Shown one piece after another: positions 1-12,713 of a DNA stretch of 64,000 nt. The stretch comes from Cytidiella melzeri (Eukaryota > Basidiomycota > Agaricomycetes > Polyporales > Irpicaceae): positions 1-64,000 of the forward strand of contig JABYQR010000241.1 in the NCBI GenBank assembly GCA_022592445.1, read 5' to 3'. Under the pieces are notes generated by a model. The model was not told the DNA's origin, made no database searches, and saw nothing but the letters and a program-made list of their open reading frames with translations. Both the position numbers and the translations under genes were made by a program. How positions within the stretch are numbered: position 1 is the first letter of the stretch; each line of letters opens with the position of its first letter.

Positions 1-398
1 CTTTTAGATAGATTCTCTCACGAGTAGAGTTCTTGGCAAGGTCTAGACAATAGCTATTGTTCTCCTTTAGGTAGTTCTATTGTTCTTCGTTCACAAGGCT
101 TCTTGCAAAGCCTGCCCTTAACATGGTCTGTGCGCAGGTCCCTGAAGTCTATATAGGCAGCTACATGTACACTCCTAGCCCCCATCTCGACCTCTTCGTC
201 TTTACTGGGCTAGGTAAGCAACACCCCTCTTGTACTACATAGCTAGTAGTATCAATACTAACTTGGTCTTTACCGGGCTAGCAGCTTGAACAAAGTCTGA
301 TAGCTGGTGAAAGCATTGTGCTCTACGCCTGCCACCACCTCCTCGTCGTTTTCCACTTCGTGTCCCTGTTTGTCACGTTGAGCCCCGTCTCCGTGTCA
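1..398 (+). repeat. LTR-A, 3' part, cut by the window edge
   Basis: This is the 3' half of the main LTR family (LTR-A: TGTCATGG at the 5' end, CCGTGTCA at the 3' end, 691-759 bp). The copy ends in CCGTGTCA at 398 and interrupts an older LTR-B copy that resumes at 399. It holds the family's 68-nt intron-like segment at 214-281 (GTAAGC start, TACTAAC branch-type motif, TAG end). The 5' half lies outside the window, so solo or full-length status is unknown. Confidence 0.85.
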
Positions 399-622
399 GA
401 CCTCTCTGCCATTTGCACTGCTAGGTGAGTTACTGCATGTAACTTAGTATCATACCCTATTAACTCTGTCATTTGCACTACTAGTATCCAGCCTCAGTGC
501 CTGCTTGCCTGCTCATCATTGACTTTGACCTTGTTGTCGTTGTTGGAGATCTACCCCCTTCCTCTCTACTTGACTCCCTTTTTAGTGATATCAGCATACC
601 AGCAGTTGCTCCGCAACACCAA
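399..622 (+). repeat. LTR-B fragment
   Basis: The stretch is related, as the reverse complement, to 10399-10620, including the paired motifs around the CATTTGCACT tracts and the GCTCCGC end. It is the terminal part of a second LTR family (LTR-B) whose other part was displaced by the LTR-A copy to its left. No TSD can be tested here. It carries no credible coding sequence. Confidence 0.6.
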
Positions 623-983
623 ACTCCCCTAATATGCATGGCTTCTTTTCACACAACTAAACTTATCAATTGTAGTACAGTCACTTTATCCTAGATCAAG
701 TTGCCTATCAAGGATATAACCAATAGCAAATGCCCCTATCCTAGTTGTTACTCATGACCAGATGGCCTGGCAAGGTCCTTACCAGGAACAGAGCTGTTTA
801 CTGAGGTTCTTTTTGGTAACAAAGTTACAGGTGCAATCAACTATTTCATGCTATATGATTTATTCAATTTGCTGTCAATAACATAATCACTTGTAACCCT
901 GCTCCTGCAGTTCACCACATTGTATCTAGATTATTTAACATAGTTCAACACTATTAAGAAGAAGACGCATGTCAAACAATCTT

Positions 984-3198
984 TTACAATTCCTGAAGAA
1001 TGAAGAAGAATTGTTCCAGTGTGCTCCAGCACATTGATGCCTTTTCAGATGTGACCTTTTTGTCCCCTAAAGTGTGGGAAATTGATGGCAGAATACAGAC
1101 AGTAACAGTGTCAATAACAAAACGATGAATACAGCTGATGGCATCACACTGGGCTTGTTATCAGCCCTTGATAACTTTGTATCAGATCACTTTTGCAATC
1201 AAAATGCAGTTTTTGATTTTTATAAGCTGCATATGGGTACACATTTGTACACATAATACACCATTGGATAGCCCTATTATGTGACAACATCCTGGTACAA
1301 ACATCCTGTCATTTGAAGTGGAACTGAGCAAGTTATGGCCTATCCAATAAAAAAAGGGACTCAGACTCAGATTCAAACTCCACTCCTGCTGGCAAATGAT
1401 GTCAAATTCTGTTCAGGTACATGTGCAGTAATTTACAGACAATGCTTGCTCTCTGAACAAGGAATACAATTAGAAGACATGCCACACATAGTATTCGCTC
1501 TGAGCAAAAATTACTAGTACTTTGGAAGCTAACTACAAATTCGCAACCCCTAAATTCTTGGACACTGTAAGGATGTGGCTGCATCAGCAGTGAATACTGC
1601 ATCTAATTGTTCCACAAAGTTTGACAACTGTTAGTTGCTCTCTAAGGAGGAGTTACAAACAGAACACTGCCCGTGGCAGTTCTAATGGGGCTGAAGCAGT
1701 TCAGACATCAACAGGACGCGGTTGCATCACCATAGAACACTGCCTTTGATCCTTTCGTACAGTTTCACAACCACCAGTTGCTCTATAAGCAGGAGTTCCA
1801 ATTGATACACAGCCTGTGGCAGCTCTGATGGGGTGAGGTAGCGCAGATATCAGCTGGATGTGGTTTCATCAGCAGCCAGCACTGCATTCAATTGGTCCAC
1901 AAAGTTTCACAACCACTGAGTTCCAAGCAGGAGTTACAGCTGTGCCAGTTTCAATGGGGGTGAGGCAGCTCAGACATCAACAGTGCATGATTGCATTGGC
2001 AGCAAGCACTGCATTCAATTTGTCCAGAATGTTCCACAACCACTACTCTCTAAGCAGGAGTTACAATCAGAACACAGTCTGTGGCAGTCAATAGGGGTGA
2101 TGTAGCTCAGAAATCAACAGGACATCATTGCATCGGCAGCAAGCACTGCATCAGATTGTTCCACAAAGTTTCACAATTATCAATTGCTCTCTAAGGAGGA
2201 GTTACAATCAGAACACAGCCTGTGGCAACTCTAGTGGGGCTGAGGCAGTTCAGACATCAGCTGGACATGGTTGCATCAGTATCAAGCACTGCATTTGATT
2301 GTTCCACAAAGTTTCACAACCACTAGTTGCTCTCTATGCAGGAGTCACAATCATAACAAAGCCTGTGGCAATTTCATTGGGGGTGAGGCAGTTCAGACAT
2401 CAACAGGACACATGTAACATGTTCTAGCAATTGATCCAATCAGACACCCTCAAGCCCTTCATTCTTGAAGCAAGTAATGTTCTAGAATCAGCAGTGAACA
2501 CTGCACAAGATCAATGACAAGATAGATGAAGCCCCTTGCTACCATTGGTGACTACGTTCATCAATGTATGGCTCCTTTTCCCGCAACCAAACTTATCAAT
2601 TGTAGTACAGTCACTTTATCCCAGATCAAGTTGCCTATCAAAGGTGTCACCAATGGCAAATGCCCGTAATACAGTCAATATTCATTACCAGATGGCTTGG
2701 CAAGGTCCTTTCTAGGAACAGAGTTGTTTACTGAGGTTCTTTTTGGTAACAAAGTCACAGGTGCACTCAACCATTTCATGCTATGTGATGAAAAAAGTGC
2801 CAAAAATAACATGTTCACTTTAACCCTGCTCCTGCAGTTGGCCAAATTGAATCTAGATTATTTAACATAGTTCAACACCATTAAAAAGAAGACGCATGTC
2901 AAACCATCTTTATCTCCATGCTCTACTCCACAAACTTGTTTTAATTCTGTACTCAAACCCATTGTTGTACTTCAAACAATACAGCACAGTCCCTCTTCTT
3001 TCATGGATGATTGTGTGCTCTAGTAAAGACACACTACTAACTTACTATACATTACTCATTGAAGAAGCCATTCCTAACAAAATTTCTTGTTCAGGCTGCT
3101 ACCAGCACCAAGTTTACTTACAAATCTGGCTCAAAAAGTGATATTTCATTTAATCTTCAGGGATTGTACCTGCCGCTTGCCGGCCTTGCTAACACTAG
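984..3198 (+). mobile_element. Helitron-like element HLE-b, nested in HLE-a
   Basis: Starts TTACAATTCC and ends CTAG, inserted between T and T of HLE-a without an obvious target duplication. Removing it rejoins the HLE-a sequence CAATCT/TATCTCC seen uninterrupted at about 30360. About 32 bases before the 3' end lies an inverted copy of the 5' terminus (CTTCAGGAATTGTA), followed by the terminal hairpin and CTAG. At 2215 bp it is longer than the 1649-bp copies because of an expanded minisatellite. Confidence 0.75.
1640..2420 (+). repeat. minisatellite core of HLE-b
   Basis: About six imperfect tandem units of roughly 120-147 bp. Each starts near AGGAGTTACAATCAG and contains CAGCCTGTGGCAG and TTCCACAAAGTTTCACAA. 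Unit starts fall near 1652, 1795, 1932, 2052, 2199 and 2343. The 1649-bp HLE copies keep about two units, so this array explains most of the length difference within the family. Confidence 0.8.
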
Positions 3199-3539
3199 TA
3201 TCTCCATGGTCTACTCCACAAACTTGTTTTCATTCTGTACTCACACCCATCTTTGCACTTCAAACAATACAGCACAGTCCCTCCTCTTTCATGAATAGTT
3301 GTGTGCTCCAGTGAAGACAAAACACCAACTTACTATACATCAATCATTGAAGAAGCTATTCCCAACAAAATCACTTGCTCAGGCTGCTACCAGCACCAGG
3401 TTTACTTCCAAATCTGGCTCAAAAATTGAGATTTCATTCAATCTTCAGGAATTGTACTTGCCGCTTGCCGGCCTTGCTAACGCTAGTACCACATAAGTTA
3501 CTCTGGATGGCTGTTGGCAAAGGTAAGTATGAATCCTAC

Positions 3540-4230
3540 TGTCACGGAGACGAAGCTCGACGCAACTAAAAGGGACACGGTGTGGAAGAAGACGAAGAGG
3601 TGGTGGCAGGCTTGAAGCACAATGCTCTCACCAGCTATCAAACTTTATGCAAGTTGCTAGCCCAGTAAAGACCAAGAGGTCGAGATGGGGGGCTAGGAGC
3701 GTACATGTAGCAGTATATATAGACTTCAGGGACCTGCGCACAGACCATGTTGAGGGCAGGCTTTGCAAGAAGCCGTGTGAACAAAGAACAAAAGAACTAC
3801 CTAAAGTAGAACAATAGCTATTGTCTAGACCTTGCCAAGAACTCTACCTGTGAGAGAATCTATCTAAAAGGAGACCAACTATTGTATTCCATTCCCACAC
3901 CTGTGAGAACATCCTTCCATAAAGAGAACAATAGGGAAAGAACAATAAGGAGCCCATGTGGATGGTATCTATGACGTCAAACCCTAGCTATGGGCTGAGC
4001 CATGTGTCTGTAGCCATGTGGTCTTACTTAAGCTAAGTCACATGCCAGTGTGACGTAGTAGCAAGTAATGTGACCGTGTGGAGCGTCTAAGCCACGTGAT
4101 ACGGGCGCTTAATAGACGTGCAAAGGAGTTTATGCAGAGAGAATTGAAACTAGGTTGTAGCCCGGAGTTTTACAGATAAAAACAAGAGGTAAATTGCGAA
4201 AATTAAGGGCTAGTCAGGCCATCCATGACA
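3540..4230 (-). repeat. solo LTR-A, intron-lacking form, TSD CCTAC
   Basis: A complete LTR of 691 bp flanked by the 5-bp duplication CCTAC (3535-3539 and 4231-4235), so it is a solo LTR left by recombination between the two ends of a full element. It lacks exactly the 68-nt intron-like segment present in most other copies: the GGGCTAG boundary passes straight into the downstream sequence. Confidence 0.9.
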
Positions 4231-4235
4231 CCTAC

Positions 4236-4672
4236 GTTGACGAGATGGTATGAATATTGTGTTTGCTGATACTTCCGAGTCAACAAACATGAACATGCAC
4301 AGATGACCATTAGTATTTGGCGTAGTGTTTGCTCATCTTAACCTGTCTGTCTAGTCTCCCCGAGGCAGAGTAAACGGGCATTCAACCTTTGTGCCTCAGG
4401 ATCTCTGTCTGATGTCTGCATCTGTTTTACCCCCCTTTTAAAGTAGGTGTTTCAGCGGCTCTTACCGTGTCTCGTGATCTTGTTTACCGCGTTGAGATCC
4501 AGATCTGCCACCCAGCACAACGCGTTGCTCTCGCTCTCCTGCCGCCCAGCACGTGGCGTTATTCTCGCTATCCTTCCTCAACTCACGTCCACAGCTACGC
4601 ATATCTGAAGGCGTTGGCAATTACCATATAGTCACAAGACATTTTTTTTTTCCTCCGCCTATTCTCGTCCTG
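4236..4672 (+). other. upstream region of the RecQ-like gene
   Basis: No gene seen. A pyrimidine-rich stretch with an imperfect tandem duplication of about 38 bp (two copies of CCACCCAGCAC...GCGTT...CTCGCT, about 4507-4577) and a T-run before the first usable ATG at 4673. It is probably promoter and 5' leader of the helicase gene; no clear TATA box was found. Confidence 0.4.
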
Positions 4673-7600
4673 ATGCCTGCACCAACAATAATTTTCAACT
4701 GGTCGAAGCAGGGGCAGTATGACTGGCGTACACCTGAGGGAATTGCACAGCTACAAGAGCAACTGTGTCAGAAGCTCCTGTGGGAGCCAAACATTGATCT
4801 CCAGCTCAAGCCATTGGCCGAGCTTTTGATGGGCAAGCATGGGCTGGTCATCTCTGCAACAAGTGATGGCAAGTCGGCCATCTTCTACATGTACTCGCTC
4901 ATGAGACCAGACACAATGACGATAGTCATTGCGCCAACCAATGCACTTGAGGACGACATGGTGAGTTTCATTAATCGCCCTTATTCCGTTTGCTGACTTA
5001 TACCGCATTACAGGTCAGAACTCTCTCAAACCTGAACATCTCCGCTGTAGCACTCAACTCTGAAGCTCTCGACTCTGTTACCCTTGCAAACACAAATATT
5101 ATCCAATGGCTAGGCGAGACCTGTGGAAGGAAGCCCGTGCGGGACACTACTGCATTGTTCTCATGTCCCCAGAGATGCTACAAACAAAGCAATTCATGGT
5201 CTTTGTTGAGGATGCAGAAGTCTGCAAACATCCGGCTTTGTTTGTTGTTGATGAATGTCACCTAGTGGACAAATGGGGAGTGGACTTTTGGAAGGCGTAC
5301 GGGGAAATTCGAAGGACAATACCATGGCTTCCACCTTGGACAGCACGTCTTGCGCTGACAGCCACACTTGAACCTAATTGACAGACGGACATCATCACAA
5401 AAGCATTAGGATTCCAAAACAGCAACTTTTTCTTGGAACGCCAGGACTGCAAACGCAAAAATGTTGACATTGTGATGTGCACCATTCAATATACCCATAC
5501 GACTGAATCTTTCCGTGACCTTGATTGGCTGGTCCCAGTTGACGCTGTAGTATTTGCAGATATTGACAAGACCTTGCTGTACTGTGAGACCATTGGTCAA
5601 GGCCGTAAAGTCATCAGATACCTACGCGCCTTACTTCCACCACGGTTGCAGCCACAAAAGACCACCATCATTTGGCACGTACATTCCCTCCATTGCCCGG
5701 ATTGCAAGCACAGAACTTCTGAAGACCTATATGCATGTTCGGAGGATAGACAGTGTAACACTGAGATAAGCTCCAAAACTAATTACAACCCCAAAGACAA
5801 CACAACCAACCACAAAGTGGCAATAGGAGTGTAAGGGCGTGGGAGTGCGGTAGTGCGAAACTGTGCGAGGTGGTCTTTAGAGTCCTATTTTACCTTTGCT
5901 GTAAGGAGCGACGAGGTTTTTGATAATAAAGATTGTGTATAAATTGAGGTAGAAGGGCAAAACACCGCGCGTATTGTGGGCAAAAGGGGGGTGGCGCGGT
6001 GAAGGCAAAAGTGGCTTAGCGCGAACACCAAGTGGCCACACGCAACATGCCGAGTCTCAAAGTAGGATGGCACGCGGAAAGTTGCTAACAGTAAATGCGA
6101 ACGCAGTATGAGTCCCAAACACAAAACACAGTCGCTAATGAAGATGAACGTGGTTGCTTTAAAACGCAGTTGCAGTGAAAGTAAACGCAGTAAGCTCAAT
6201 GCAGTGAAGATGAAACACAGACACAGTAAAATAACGCAGTTAAGAATAGAAGCAATGCAAAAAAACCAAACAAGTCACAGACAAAGGGTGAATAATTGGA
6301 CGCAAAACATTGCGTAAGGCTATTCTAGACCAAAGTCAGTTTGACTCAATCAACTGGTTGCAGGAGCCATAGTGAAGGACAACTCCTCCAGAGCGACAAT
6401 GCATGTTACAAGCGAAAGGGTGGCCGACATTGACGTTGGCGGAGCTTGTGAGATTGAACTGGATAAGTTCGCACTCGTGATTGTCGCCTTCGAAGTCTGG
6501 CAAGAGCCAAGAATCTGGATGCGGCGCAAGCAGGCGGTTGCAGTCGAGCAAAACAAAAGGTCTGGAGCCCAGGGGAATTGGGTGATCGCTCTGAGCATTG
6601 CAATAAGAGCAATTGTCAAGCGAGTCCGCAACTGAGGCAACAGACAACGCTGGCAAAGGGGATTTAGAGGTGGATATCTCGGGGGAGACAGTAGGCGCTA
6701 CTGAGGGTTTGGGTGGAGGCGTAGGCGCAGGGATGATGGGGTAGCGGCGAAGGACTTTGTGTCACGGGTGGTAAGGACAGCAACCGTCTGGCAAGTGTGG
6801 AACGGTTGGTCAGTAGCGGCAAACCCAAGGCGGGTTGTGAATTGTAGGTGCAGAGGACATAAACATAGAAGAGAACACAGCAGAGCAACGCAGGAGATGC
6901 TACAGCTTGTTGACGCAAAGAGACTCCCTCAAGGCGAGCGCAAAGTGTAAAGAGAACTCTGGGAAGTGGGGGGACCGATCAATTCTCTACGCAGTACCAA
7001 CAACACCTTTTAATATACCTAATCCCATCTCCTAAACCTTTCCTTCTTTGTTCTAATCCCAAACGCGAGAGTGAAAAACCAGTGCACCAGAGTACTTCCG
7101 CCAACAGATGCAAAGCAATCAGCAAATTAACGCTCAGCAGAACACAGCATTAGTCGAGGTAGAGAGCCAACGCGTGCCTTTGCAACTGAAAGAGCGCCAA
7201 CCATTGCAAGCAGGTGATGTGGCGCCGTCCAGGAGTCGCACCGCGTGGTGTGATAGGAGCCTCCATGAAATTTGTTCTGCGAGTCAAATTTCTTCTAACA
7301 TTGGTCCGACCCGCGTCCGAAACACTTGGTGGCTGGCCGGCCCGTACACCGATGCAATGAGCATGTGTCTGCGAGGTAGAGGCCAGTGTGGGTTTCTGGC
7401 CTCGGATGTTTCCGGCAGGTCCCTGCCACTTGGCAAGTCCTCAGATCCTCGGCAAACACCTTGTGACCTCGGTGAACCTCTTGTGCCCACAGCGCTGGGA
7501 AAGTGGGGGATTTGCCACTCAGGAGGACGCGGGCCACGCAAATGGCTGGATGCTGCTGTGCCTCTGCGCCTAGCCGTTTTCTGGGCGTATCAACGGACAG

Positions 7601-8805
7601 CAATATATGTTGCAACCAATGTCCTCGGTGTTGGTATGGACATTCAGGACTTCGACCGAGTAGTTTGCTTCTCGACGCCCTTGAGTGCTGCCTCAATGAT
7701 TCAAAAGGTTGGACGCACGTCACGCGGACGCCATCGGCATGGGACAGCATATGTCTATATTAAGAAGACCAGGATTGAGGCTATATGCGCATATCTGCAA
7801 AGGCCACATCCCGACACTCAGGTGCTGGAGGGCTCACGCTATGTACAACACTCCGAGGTATCAGGGAAGAAATTCTTTCGGAAAGTTGAGTGTACCATCA
7901 GCTCGTCCCTGTGGAGTAACAACATCTCTCTCTGGCTCATCATTGCCGCCCATGTACAAGGGCTTTGTATTGTACATCAAATCAACAAGATTTATGGGAA
8001 CTCCGCTGTCAATCAAAATTGTGGACGCTGCAGCTCTTGTTGTTCATATCCTGTCCCCACCCCTCGACTGCTCCCTGCTACCATGTCTTTTGCTACCTCC
8101 CCTTCTGCAACTCAACCTATCACGTCAGCACTGCTCGCACCTGCATATATTAAGTTATCTGCAAAAGATATGGAGCTTCTCACGGCAGAGCTTCATGATG
8201 CTGCGCGCAAGCTTTGCCACTCCGAGTTGCCACACAGCCCCAACAGCTTACTCGTTGGCTACAAGAGCTTTCTTCCTCGCAGCTTCATTGCTCGTATCAT
8301 CGACCACTTCTTTCTTATCAAGACCAAGGATGATATGAAGGTGCGGATGGATGGCTGGCAGTATTGGGATATGTATGGTGATAGACTATGGGAGGAGGTG
8401 GCACGGCTACAGCACAACACAACTCTTGCTCTCGAGACTTGTCAAGAGGAGATACGAGAGCAGAGGGGGGAGACAAGCCAGCTTCAACGAGAGAAGGTAC
8501 AAGAGGTCCGTGCTAACTTACGTGCTGCAGGCCTTGCCAATGTGAAGCGAGTGACTCTGCACCTTGCACCTCACTCATTCAACACTTCTGGGTCTGAGGA
8601 GGCCAATAAGGAGAATGTGCACACTGCTACAACCGAGAACAACATCTGCAGTATAAACAATGCTGATTTGCCCAATCCGCCATCTCCCAGCCCACTGCAG
8701 AGTCCAAGCAGTTGTAACAAACACTGTCTGCTGCCCAACATCAAGAGCAGCATTGAGCAACCACCAGAGCGGGTTTGTCATAGAACCAGACAGAAACAGG
8801 CATAA
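4673..8805 (+). pseudogene. RecQ-like SF2 DNA helicase, disrupted
   Basis: ATP-dependent 3'-5' DNA helicase of the RecQ-like group common in agaricomycetes. In order it shows motif I (TSDGKS, degenerate Walker A with GKS kept), Ia (VIAPTNAL), II (DECH), III (LTAT), IV (KTLLYCET), V (YVATNVLGVGMD) and VI (QKVGRTSRGR), then a long C-terminal extension with a CGRCSSC cysteine cluster. Intron 1 is 4961-5013. The gene is broken in three ways: a frameshift near 5100, an in-frame TGA at 5379-5381 after motif III, and a 1842-bp insertion (5754-7595) between motifs IV and V. The long open frame starting at 7108 is a chimera of antisense insertion sequence and the helicase C-terminus. The stop at 8805 overlaps the 3' end of the convergent DUF6589 gene. 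Confidence 0.85.
5754..7595 (-). mobile_element. element E copy A in the helicase gene (TSD GACAG)
   Basis: A 1842-bp insertion bounded by GACAG (5749-5753 and 7596-7600), running TGTAACACTG to GTATCAACG on the + strand. It is the inverted relative of 14489-16338. The sense (-) strand has a TATA-like TATATTAAAAG near 7010 and then a reading frame with CSYC and HECEL motifs ending at 6336, homologous to the protein frame in copy B but frameshifted in its first half. The 5-bp TSD suggests an LTR-type integrase. Whether this is a large solo LTR or a small non-autonomous element cannot be decided here. Confidence 0.65.
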
Positions 8806-11800
8806 TTGAAATCCTTTTCTACCACTAAATGTACATAATTCCACTCGGCTGATTGCTCTTCAAGTACATTGTCTTCATCCCCATCTGCTACATTTATACC
8901 CAATACCAGTTCACCATCTTCCCATGTACTAGGTCTTGGAGCCTCAAAGTCTGCTTCTATAGTTTCATCATCTACATCTCTGCTGCCATGCTGATTAGCT
9001 CCATCCGCCAAAGTCCATTGTACAAAGTCCTTGATGCGAGAGTTGTAGTCAAAGCGGTCATATCCTGCTGCAAAATCGTCTTGAGCCTCAGAACCCAAAG
9101 TCCTTGTTGCTCGAAATTTATGTACCTCGTGTTCGTGCATGGTCTTGCGCAAGTGCCTCATAGAAACTGATTTTTTTCTTTGCTTGTGAGTACCACTCTT
9201 CGCACCATTACCAACTGCAGAACGTAGAGATTCCTTGATGTCTAAGAAGTTGCAAATATTGAGGGAGATTATCTCTTTAAAGAATGGATCAGCAAATGGT
9301 GCACTGCGATTGCCTGACATTGACTTCAATAGGTTGATATTATGTTCCTGCATAAGGTCCATTGGGAACCAGCGTCCTTCGTGGCCAATTAAATTGCAGA
9401 GCCAGTTGTTCATTATTGCTGTCTTCAGCTTGTTGGAGTATTCATATTAAAAACTACAGGCCAGCTCCAGAAGCTCATTTGTATACTTGCTCTTGCCAGA
9501 GCCGTAACATTTGAAAGTCCACACCTCATACACAATTCATCAGTAATATTGCTACCTTGCCCGCTTTAATGATATATATTACAACGTACCCCCATCACAT
9601 TCATAGCACGCCCAATGTCCCCGTTGGCAATTGCAGACTAAAATCTGTAATGTAGCATACTATTGCACACGCGCAAGATAGTGTTTGCTAATACTTGATC
9701 TCCTTTCGGCTGTGCAGGAGCTGTGCTACCTCGAAATGGGCTTGTCCATTGAGAACCAGTGGAGAACAAATTTTCTGTAAGGTCGCCATGTAATGCACAT
9801 TCTGCAGATGTAGTACTGAGATAAATTTTTACAATCTTCTGTGCATATTGAAGGAGCTCATGCAGAGTTGGCTGTCTCCTGGCCATATATGTTTCAAGAT
9901 TATCTTTATGGTAGTACTCTCTACAATAAGTGGACATATTAGCATATTTTCCCAGTCTAAGGTTGTTGGTAACTTACCTCCAGCATGCGAGACCCTCAGC
10001 ACAGAGAGTGTCAAATACAAGTGCTTGTGCAGGATAATAATCGGGACGTTTTATGTTCTTGACCTTTCCTCAAGAAGCTCGTTAATAAAACCAAACGTTG
10101 ATGCATCCTCACTATGCATCTCTCCCTTCTCTGTGCGCAAGGTGGAGCCCAAGTGTGTATTGAGAATCCGTTCAAGGTCTGAACAGCCCATATGCCACAA
10201 CTGAATAAGTGGTAAACCAAGCCATACTGATGATAACCATGAGGAAAGTCATCAAGGAACCACTTGAGAGTCCGGATCTTCTCTATAGTAGACTGATCCC
10301 CAGTCACAATAGTAAGTGCAGTGTTGACATCTTCTTTCTTCAGCCCAAGCTGGTTGAGCATGAGGTCGTCAATGACCTTCCAATTGCCATCTGTAGAGTG
10401 TCGCGGAGCGACTGCTGTTATACTGATAACCCTAAACAAGGGTGGAGAGGAGGAGGAGTGGAAGTGGAAGTGGATCTCCAACGACAACAACAAGGTCAAA
10501 GTCGATGATAAGCAGGCAAGCAGGCTCAGAGGCCGGATACTGGCAGTGCAAATGATGAAGTTTATATCAAGCTTATACTAGGTTACATTGAGTAACTCAC
10601 CTGGCAGTGCAAATGACGAAGAGGTCAAGATGCAGAACCAGGGAGGGTAAGGGGTACTATATATACTGTATCTGAGTGGTCTGTGCACCAGTTCCCACAC
10701 TAGGGACTGGAGTAACTGTGGCGCTGGAGTAACAATTGAACAATAAGGGACCAGGGTAACTGTCAAGGACTAGGGTACAGAGAACAATAGAGCTAGAACA
10801 ATAGAACAATAGAACAATAGAATAGGAACAATAAAACAATCGAAACTGGGGGAATCCCTGGGGAATTCCTAACAATAGATAGAAGACAATAGTCGAAAGA
10901 CAATAGAACAATAAGACCTGGGGTAGTCCCTGGGGAATTCCCATCAATGGAAGTTGAACAATAGAACAATAGCCTAGGTTGATCTGGAACCGCTCCAGGC
11001 CGAGTCTAGGGTTTGGGTCTGGACTATTGATAAATAAGGCAGGATGTCATGTGACCTGGGTTAGGGTTAGGTCCGGTAACGCTCCTAGCCGGAAAATAAG
11101 CACTCTAGATAGGCGCCTAAGGCTGTAAACTTGTGACATTGTTGGAAAAATCCGGTCTCTGTTGGACTATCCATGACATAGAGCCTTCATTGTGTTCAGA
11201 GGTAGCCATAGGAAAGGCTTTGGTACACTGGCCTTTCCGCATACAATGTATTGCCAACTCAGTGCGGAGTTGGTCATTGAGCATTGGCTGAAGCCGGCAC
11301 AAGTGTGGAAAATTATGTACCAAAAAAGAGGCAACATGAACCGCAAACACGCTGTAAAGGTGGCTGTCATTGATGCGGGCAAGGAGAACTTCAACATTGA
11401 GCTGTTCACGGAGTTGGCTGGCTTTTGCTGCTTGTAGCACTGCAATGCTGAAGGCCTCTGGTACACAGTCCTCAAGAAGAACCGCAGTTGCAGCTGTACC
11501 ACTGTCTATAACGGTGCACTCGCCATAATCTGGGTCATACACCTGCCGCTTCCAATTGATGTTGTCATAGACAACACTCAGGATGTCCTCAACTGCAAGC
11601 TTTCTCAAAGAGCTCTGTGGAGTCAAGGACAGACCTTTTAATAGGTCAAGCATTGAGGAGTATGCAACAGAGAGACCAATCCTTCCAAGGACATCATACA
11701 CACTACAAGCAGCTGAGTTTGCAAAGAACCATACACCCATCACTTTTTTGGACATTGTAAAGCAAAGATTTCGTGCGTTCAACAGCATCATGAATACGAT

Positions 11801-12652
11801 TATGACAATCTAGCCGTCCACACTGACAAAAAGCAGGACTTACAACCCAAGGGTCACGCCTATTGTTACCTTGCCCAGATGGGGTGCTAGGAACAGCACT
11901 GCTATGTGTGTTTGGCTCAGTTTGTGATGGGCTAGCAACATGTGGTGAAGCTGTAGCTGCTGCAAGGTTGACAGTTGCATCGGGTGGCTGTGTACTATCT
12001 TGTGCCTGACGCATCCAGGCTGGAGGTTCCTTGCTGCCTTCCTTGGCAATTGCCATAGCAGACAATATGCAAACACATGTTGGAGAAGTCTTCCAGGCCA
12101 CTTGAGCAAGAGGGACAAGGAGAAAGTGAGCCACAAAGTCCCAGGTCATTCCCTCAGCCAGCCATAGGCCACCATTTTTAGATGCAAGATTCTCTGCCTC
12201 TCTGCCGATCATATCCTCAACAATTCAACTGCCCATTGCTGCAACTTTGTTTGTGCCAAAAATCCCTCTCCCTCGCGAGCTCGTGTAGTAGAGTGTCTGC
12301 TGCAATACATGGCATTGACAAGGTCAACAGCATCGTACTCCTTCGAGTGACCATCAAAAAAGCTAGATACCATTTGCGTATGGCGCTGTGTCTTTCCTTT
12401 TGTTCTATCAGAACCCGTATGGAAGAGCTCAACAAGAAACTCTCCAAGCGTGAAGTGGTGACTTTGCAAACATTGTAATACTGCATAAATGCGTATATAC
12501 AGAGAGTCAGATGTTGGAGGAATGGTTGACTCAGATGGGAGTATATGAAAGCCAACAGCTCGAGACCCAGATGAGCCCCAAACATGTTGCATGTTTTGTA
12601 GTAGATACTGAAGTTTGTAGGTGAACCTTTTAGTGCAGGGCACAGACAACAC
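8778..12652 (-). pseudogene. DUF6589-domain protein, disrupted by LTR-B
   Basis: Read from 12652 down to 8778, the pieces match the fungal DUF6589 family in order: N-terminal FTLGEFLVELF (about 12430); FANSAACSVYDVLGRIGLS and VYDNINWKRQVYDP with a following GTAATAVLLED (11700-11450); GNWKVIDDLMLNQLGL and TGDQSTIEKIRTLKW (10400-10250); a middle piece (9937-9638); and the C-terminal WFPMDLMQEHNINLLK block (9413-8778). Function is unknown; the family is widespread and repetitive in basidiomycetes. A 1-nt frameshift occurs near 12215 and an LTR-like insertion at 10399-11137. Remaining breaks may be short introns. The 3' end overlaps the RecQ-like gene by 28 bp, tail to tail. Confidence 0.8.
10399..11137 (-). 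repeat. LTR-B, probable solo LTR in the DUF6589 gene
   Basis: A 739-bp block bounded on the - strand by TGTCACAA and GCGACA, splitting the DUF6589 frame between an FSNN end and an STDGNW start. It contains a cluster of GAACAATA-type repeats (10780-10960), a motif also found in LTR-A. The 3' part matches 399-622. No convincing TSD was found, so the insertion is old or its border has been altered. Confidence 0.55.
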
Positions 12653-12713
12653 TTTCTAGTGGTTCAATAGAAGAGACTGTGCAGAGGATCTAATAGACAC
12701 TCTGTGTCAAACC

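Larger units (their letters stand above)
623..3486 (+). mobile_element. Helitron-like element HLE-a (outer, 5'-truncated)
   Basis: Outer copy of the HLE family, split into 623-983 and 3199-3486 by HLE-b. Its 3' end shows the family signature: a short stem GCCG/CGGC around a CTTGC loop, ten bases, then CTAG followed by host T. The 5' part is missing at the LTR-B junction. The family has no transposase gene, so it must be mobilised in trans. Small open frames inside are not conserved in phase and are not called as genes. Confidence 0.65.

Noticed and set aside
1640..2420. CRISPR-like array
   Set aside because: Units are long, diverged and contiguous without unique spacers, in a fungal genome: it is a minisatellite.
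7108..8805. A single 565-codon gene
   Set aside because: The first ~160 codons run antisense through element E; only the part after 7595 is helicase. It is a chimera created by the insertion.
10399..11137. An intron of the DUF6589 gene
   Set aside because: 739 bp is far longer than the 47-68 nt introns here, and it has LTR-like TG/CA ends, GAACAATA repeats and a second copy at 399-622.
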